Shown: piece by piece, positions 59,104-64,000 of the stretch
How positions within the stretch are numbered: position 1 is the stretch's first letter
How the letters are laid out: each line of letters starts with the position of its first letter
Position numbers and translations under genes: made by a program
The notes under the pieces: generated by a model
Told to the model about the DNA's origin: nothing
Seen by the model: the letters and a program-made list of their open reading frames with translations, nothing else
Databases searched by the model: none
Assembly (NCBI GenBank): GCA_002897115.2
Contig: BCIH01000005.1
Span: 1,245,980-1,309,979, forward strand
Direction: 5' to 3'
DNA from: Prototheca cutis
Taxonomy: Eukaryota > Chlorophyta > Trebouxiophyceae > Chlorellales > Chlorellaceae
DNA length: 64,000 nt

Positions 59104-60345
59104 CAAATCATCCTACGCGCCGCCCGCCCTCATGCGTGATGCTGCACCTGCTTAAACGTCCTTAACAGTGAACACATGGCCAATAAAAGTTGCGATGGCC
59201 TGGAGTCAAACCGGCTTGCCGAGGTGATCCTTGCCGCGAGCTCGTATGGAAGCCCCACTCCATCCACGTGGGGGTCCACATGCTGTCCACGGCGCGGGTG
59301 GGCGTGTGTGTGTCGGGGCTCTACCCTCGTCTCCCCAGCAATGCTGTAGTATTCATTGTGGCCCCAGGCAGACCCTTTTTCCTGTCATTGCCCCTTGAGA
59401 GAGTGTGAATGACGGCGGGGTTCGCAGCAGCACGAGCATGGGGAGCAATCGGAAGCCACGTAGCAGTATAAGGTTTCAACGACGTTTATCAACTGGGCTA
59501 CGAAGAACGAGCAGCTTGCTTCGTTGCTGCGCAATGCTGCAATTCCTCACAGTGTAATCAGTCTTCAAAGGCACAATTCATCCGTATGAGAGCAGCGTAT
59601 CAGCATTGCCGGCTGCTGCGCCCTGCGTGGCGTGCTCTGGGGCTCGGTCTGGCCATGCGCCGGTTGAAGTGCGCCCCCGCCGCACCCGCCCACACCGCTG
59701 GTCTCGGCGTAAGGAGGATGCATTCCAGCAACCATGTCCCAACTCTTGCGAAAGAATCACAAAGCCGTCAATGAACTTGGACAGTCTCAGTTCAGAGGGC
59801 CGAAACAGCTAGCGTCTGTGCAAAGGGCTGAGCACTTTGGGGTTACCGGCCGCATTTGGGCTGCATTCCTGGCCCTACAAGTCTGTTTTTTACACATCGG
59901 CATGCATCCCGCTGTAATGCAGCAGCTGCACGGAGGTTTGCTGTGAGAACAGGGTGTCCATGTGGGGTGCACTCCAACCGTGCTGCGTGCGCTGAATTCA
60001 AACAGCTGGGGAAGATGCTCGTCCAAAAAGTGTCTGCAGTAAGGTTTGACATGCAGCAATGAACCTGTCTCACAACATCTGTTATTGCTGTGNCGGGCAT
60101 TCTGGGTTGGGAATTGGAAGCGGGCGGAAGGCCAGGGTCCCCCTTCTACCACGTGGGCTCCACGTGCAAACTTCAACCACAAGGCCACCTCGTTCGGGCA
60201 GGCTCGAACTCCTGGGAAACACTGCTCTGCGCTCTTATGGGACTGTTTAACCTCTTATCACTACTGTAATGATGGTATATCCCTGCACAGTCGTTGCTGA
60301 GCTGTTGTGACGCGCCCTGGCGCTGTTTCGACACCCTGGCCTGAC
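59104..60345. promoter_or_regulatory. 1.2 kb region between the divergent DUF707 paralogues
   Basis: It is the shared upstream region of the two paralogues. No convincing gene was found. TATA-like AGTATAAG near 59465-59472 is the only core-promoter-like string noticed, and is weak. Confidence 0.4.
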
Positions 60346-60957
60346 ATGGGTTGGGGTGCAACACAGCCCAGCTTCCCGGGGAGGCGCGTGGTGACCCTCC
60401 TGGTATTCCTCTCCATGCACCTCATACCTGGAGTGCAAGGTGTGCATTTCATTGTTGCGTTGCATGGCACTGGCGCCGCGTGCACGGGGTGCTTCAGGTT
60501 AAGGAGCGTGAGGCTTCGAGGGAACTCCCTATCCACCAGACCCACCGGGGCAGGGGTGCAGGCAGGGGCTCCACATCGCGCCACCGCCGGCCCCCCTGCC
60601 GCAGGTGGCATCAACCTTGAAGCCCTGCAGGACCTGCCACCAGCCAAGGACTGGACGTACAACCGCAGTGCCATCCACCAGCAGGTGGACGTGTACAATC
60701 GCCGCTTTGCACGTCCTGCCGCCGGTGACCTTACCAGCGGGGCCCTCCGGGCCCCCGAGCGCCTCCTTAAGCGGCGCAACCTGCTAGTGGTCGTCGGAGG
60801 CGACAACTATGACTGCACGAAATGGATGGATGCGGGAACACCACGCAACTGGGATCTGATCTGGATCTACTATGGGGTTGACAAGAACCTCACTTGCCCC
60901 GAATGTCTCAAGGCCTGTGGCATATGATGATGCTGTTGCGTGTTTGGGGCATGCAGG

Positions 60958-61013
<56 letters not shown>

Positions 61014-63092
61014 ATGGCTCCAGCTTTTCATGAACCAGTGTCACTCACCGCCTACGGCAGGTGTACCGGGCACGGGGTCCCAAGTGGCGGCTGGCTTGGC
61101 GCCTCACGCTGCTCTCGGAGTGGCAAAACCTGACGCACGTCTATGACGGTACCCTTTTTTTGTTGTGTGCAGGGTCGTTGTCGTGATGGGAGTATGGGCA
61201 AGAAATGCTGATGTCCAGCGCGAAAGGGGCGGTGTATGTTGCGTTCAGCAGGTTTTGCAATGGCCAGTGGCAAGCTGCTGAGGTTGTGCGTGGGCCATGG
61301 GCGGTGGCCATGCCTCCAAAACTCCCTGCAACTTGTGAACCAATCAAAACTCTGGTTCAACACCGCCGCAGCCATCGGATTCTGGGACGATGACCTCATC
61401 GTTCGAGATGGTACCGTCATCAACACCGTGTTTGATCGGTTCCACGAGTTTGGCCTTCTCATGGGCCAACCCAGCATCTGCAGAACGCACTGGTGAGTAT
61501 GAATGGAGCAAGGTCTTAGGGGCCGTTGTTGTCCCGGCCTGTTGCAGGCACGTGACTGCTGCTAGCGCCGGTCTCACCATCCTCGGCGCCTGCATGCCCC
61601 TTGTCCTGCCCGGGGCAGGCAAAAGGGCACATTGCCTGACGCAAGGGACACATGGGCACCATCATAGGAGATTCGCTGTGGTCCACGAATCGCTTCCAAC
61701 CCCGTCCCAAGCAACCATGGCCCCCCCCACACCCCTTCCAAGGTCCTGGACGCCATACGATGCGTTGTTTCAACGGAGTGATAACGTGCTTCGGTATACC
61801 AATCACGTGGAGATCATGGCACCTGTGTTTGACATGTCCTTTTTTGATGCCATGATCCGGCCCACCCTGTACAACACACACTACGGGTAAGGTGGTATTG
61901 GGTTGGGGCAGGACGGTTTTGTCCCGGGGGGGTATGGGCTTGGAGAGTTTCATCCGGATGTCTGCTAGGGACAGGTGGGGCATGCAGTGCGCGGCGAGCA
62001 TCCCCCCTCCCCCAAAAAACGAGCGCGACCCTCCCCAGTTACCACGCCTCCCCTCACTTGCTTGGAACCGATAACAGGTGGGGCCTCGACTTTGTGTGGC
62101 CGTTCCTGATGCACTATCCGCCGAACAAGATTGGGGTGATCGACGAGGTCTGTGTCTTTCACCCACCAACATCCCGTGCCAAGGGAAACACTCTCTACCA
62201 CGTTGGTGGGTTGAGTTGGCGGTGGGGCAGGGGTAGGGAATCCGAGGGAGAGGATACAGATGAGGGGTTAGAGAAGCCATGCCATGCCGGGGTTGTTTTC
62301 CAGGGTTGGAGTTCCGAGCCATGGCTGCACATGGTCTGGGCTGTCATTCCAGCACCTGATGCCTCAACCCCTCCCCCCATCCTCACCCACAATGCAGTGG
62401 CGCCGTATTCGGCCAAGCAGGAGGAGCAAGTCCGGTTCAGGGAGTGGGGCTTTACTACCGCCAAGAGAATGAAGCTGGTACGGATGTTGGGCAGCGTGAC
62501 GGTGTGCGCTGCTGGGGAATCGGGGACCTGCATTACCGTGCCTGGTTCCCGCTGCACAGGCAGAGTGCACCCGTAGAACCAATGTGGCATGCCAGAGCAT
62601 GGAAATTGATCGACTTCCTGCATTGTTTCTACCCCAGGGCTGGTCTGACTGGAACTGTGATGTCATCCAGGCGGTGCCCAGGACATCCACCTTCCAAGCC
62701 GGCCATGCCGGTGGCGCACTCCTGCAGTCGGTGAGGAGGCTGGGTGTGTTGGGTTGGGCAGGTGGCCCGTGATCCATGGGCACAGCTTTTGGTCCCTGTT
62801 GAAAGCACATCCGGCAGTCGGGCTTCACAAGCACGGCCTAGAATCCGCCTTGCACGTTGGCGTGCAGCGCTGACCTATGGAAGGACAGCAATCCTGGCTC
62901 ACGTTTGCATCACACCACGACTTCCCATTCCGACAGGCTTGGACCCAGGGCGGCACNTGGTGGCTGCTTCTTGCCTTTAACGCCGGCGTCTGCTTCGTGA
63001 TTGTCAAGGCGGTGGTGGCCTATCGGTCGCGCCGGGGCCGAAACGGTTCCCTGCTCTCAAGGGAACCGCGGTATGCCCATGCACGGTTCTGA
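60346..63092 (+). CDS. DUF707 protein B: secretory, type I membrane paralogue, 9 exons
   Basis: Exons 60346-60439, 60605-60912, 61061-61148, 61372-61492, 61743-61886, 62078-62205, 62398-62477, 62638-62730 and 62937-63092 give 403 residues with closed phases. Exon 1 encodes a signal peptide (VVTLLVFLSMHLIPGVQG). The core parallels protein A in order: NLLVVVGGDNYDCTKW, NWDLIWIYYGVDKN, CPECLK, LSEWQNLTHVYD, GFWDDDLIV with the acidic triplet, VEIMAPVFDMSFFDAM, and WGLDFVWPFLMHYPPNK to GVIDEVCVFHP. The C-terminus is a membrane helix (WWLLLAFNAGVCFVIVKAVV) and a basic tail. It has eight introns against three in A. Intron 2 has a GC donor (CTCAAG|GCCTGT) and a long TG repeat. The undetermined base at 62957 falls in a Thr codon. 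Confidence 0.9.
60959..61011. repeat. (TG)n dinucleotide repeat in DUF707 B intron 2
   Basis: About 26 TG units on the sense strand start 46 bases after the GC 5' splice site. Confidence 0.95.
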
Positions 63093-63683
63093 TGTCGGGA
63101 CGGCCGCCCCCATTTCATGGGTCTATGCTATGCTTTGTGTCGCTATCCTCGAGTACACCCCATGCTGCAACTGGCGTTACCATTTGACGTGTCTTTGCCT
63201 GCTTCCTTCCCACTCCCAACCTTTTCCGCTGAAGGGGTACTCATTCCATCCCATGCGCGTATTCAACTGTGCTGTACTGCGGTTCGGGGGCTGCGCTCGC
63301 CTGCTGACCGAATCCTGCCTGTGCCTGCGGTGACGCTACATGCTCCAACCCTCGTGTCACTGCGGGCCCGTGGTGCTCATGTTGCCTGCAGTTGTCCTGC
63401 CTTGTGCTTGCTGCTGCGTGCTGACTGCCTGGCTGTCCAAAACTCTGCCATGCACTGACACAGTGCCCTTGCTGAGAACATTGCCTTGTTGTCCCAAAGA
63501 GCGAGGGTCCACCGTGCAATGCGCGCACCTCAGTCGGCATGGCCCGTCCGTTCTAAAACCCCTGCTGCATCCGTTGCTGCCAAGGCCGCTGCATGCGCTC
63601 AACAGAACTTGAAAACAGAATCGGTGGAACAGCGAGCATTGCGTATGCCAGCAGAGGTCATTCTATGCCCTCTCTTCCTGGGC
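63093..63683. other. Convergent 3' intergenic region
   Basis: It lies between the 3' ends of DUF707 B and the carboxypeptidase gene. Nothing recognised. Confidence 0.45.
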
Positions 63684-63952
63684 TCAGGACAGGTATCCAT
63701 GCTCGAGGAACTGGGACACCAGGGACAGCGCCTCCTCAGGCTTGGACTCGGGGACGGCGTGCCCTGCGCCGATGACTGTGGCGTAGATGATTCCGGCAAA
63801 GTGACCGGCAAAGCCCGCCACGCGGCCGTCATCCAGGCGCCAAGGCATCCAGGACCAGCGCTCTGGGAAACCCAGGTCAGCCACCCAGGCCTCGGTCGAC
63901 GTATGGGGGATCACCATGTCGTGGTCACCGCTGTAGATCAGCGCACGCATGC
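63684..63952 (-). CDS. Serine carboxypeptidase-like protein, C-terminal exon only
   Basis: The exon starts at 63952 after a CAG acceptor and ends at TGA (63686-63684), about 89 codons. It carries the family C-terminus: RALIYSGDHDMVIPHTSTEA contains the catalytic Asp region (SGDHD), and the catalytic His lies in VIGAGHAVPESKPEEALSLV. WVADLGF and DGRVAGFAGHF match the usual strands between them. The gene continues leftward on its own strand beyond 64000. The catalytic Ser and the signal peptide are outside the window. Such enzymes are secreted or vacuolar peptidases, or acyltransferases in plants; this fragment cannot separate the two. Confidence 0.87.
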
Positions 63953-64000
63953 CTGCCATTTGTGTGTTGTGGTACGTGTGGTGGTGGTGGGGGGGGGGGG

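Noticed and set aside
60150..60220. tRNA-like T-arm string (GTTCGAGCC on the minus strand)
   Set aside because: No matching acceptor stem, anticodon arm or D-arm can be drawn around it.

Overview
This window is nuclear DNA from a green alga, most likely a Chlorella-like trebouxiophyte. It is GC-rich, and its genes are short, close-packed, alternate in strand and carry many small introns. The protein set also points there: a plant-type MurE homologue with a probable plastid transit peptide, plant-type cytidine deaminase, plant IPK1, DUF707 proteins, a P5A ATPase, an exocyst SEC3 and a single-chain acetyl-CoA carboxylase. The genus assignment is an inference. I saw no rRNA, tRNA, CRISPR array, transposon or prokaryotic operon.

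Layout. 1-560 (-): edge of an Ala/Pro-rich gene. 1298-6796 (-): P5A ATPase. 7309-8172 (+): DUF3228 protein. 8541-9841 (+): unknown coiled-coil protein. 10466-12029 (-): Rossmann/SDR-like protein with a transit-like leader. 12450-16735 (+): MurE homologue. 16961-18461 (+): NCBP3-like protein. 19087-24585 (-): membrane-anchored PXA-PX-Nexin_C sorting nexin. 26029-27844 (-): organellar seryl-tRNA synthetase. 28563-31769 (-): aspartate aminotransferase. 32230-34559 (-): unknown helical protein. 35046-43687 (+): acetyl-CoA carboxylase. 44761-46131 (+): cytidine deaminase. 46542-48495 (-): inositol-pentakisphosphate 2-kinase. 49388-55356 (-): SEC3. 55931-56647 (+): small LSm protein. 57321-59103 (-) and 60346-63092 (+): a divergent pair of DUF707 paralogues. 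63684-63952 (-): end of a serine carboxypeptidase-like gene that leaves the window.

Gene models were built by hand from protein family similarity plus splice-site and reading-phase agreement. Exon lengths were checked so that the phase closes across every intron, except where stated (parts of SEC3 and of the helical gene). The genes are unrelated housekeeping functions: ER membrane quality control, membrane contact and tethering, lipid synthesis, amino-acid and nucleotide metabolism, organelle translation and plastid function. They do not form one pathway.

The most striking property is at the RNA level. About 8 of some 77 reconstructed introns use a GC 5' splice site (GC-AG), four of them in the aspartate aminotransferase gene, and one further intron looks like GA-AG. 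Also notable are a MurE homologue that keeps its P-loop but has lost substrate-binding motifs, and two DUF707 paralogues whose equivalent introns differ in phase by one base.
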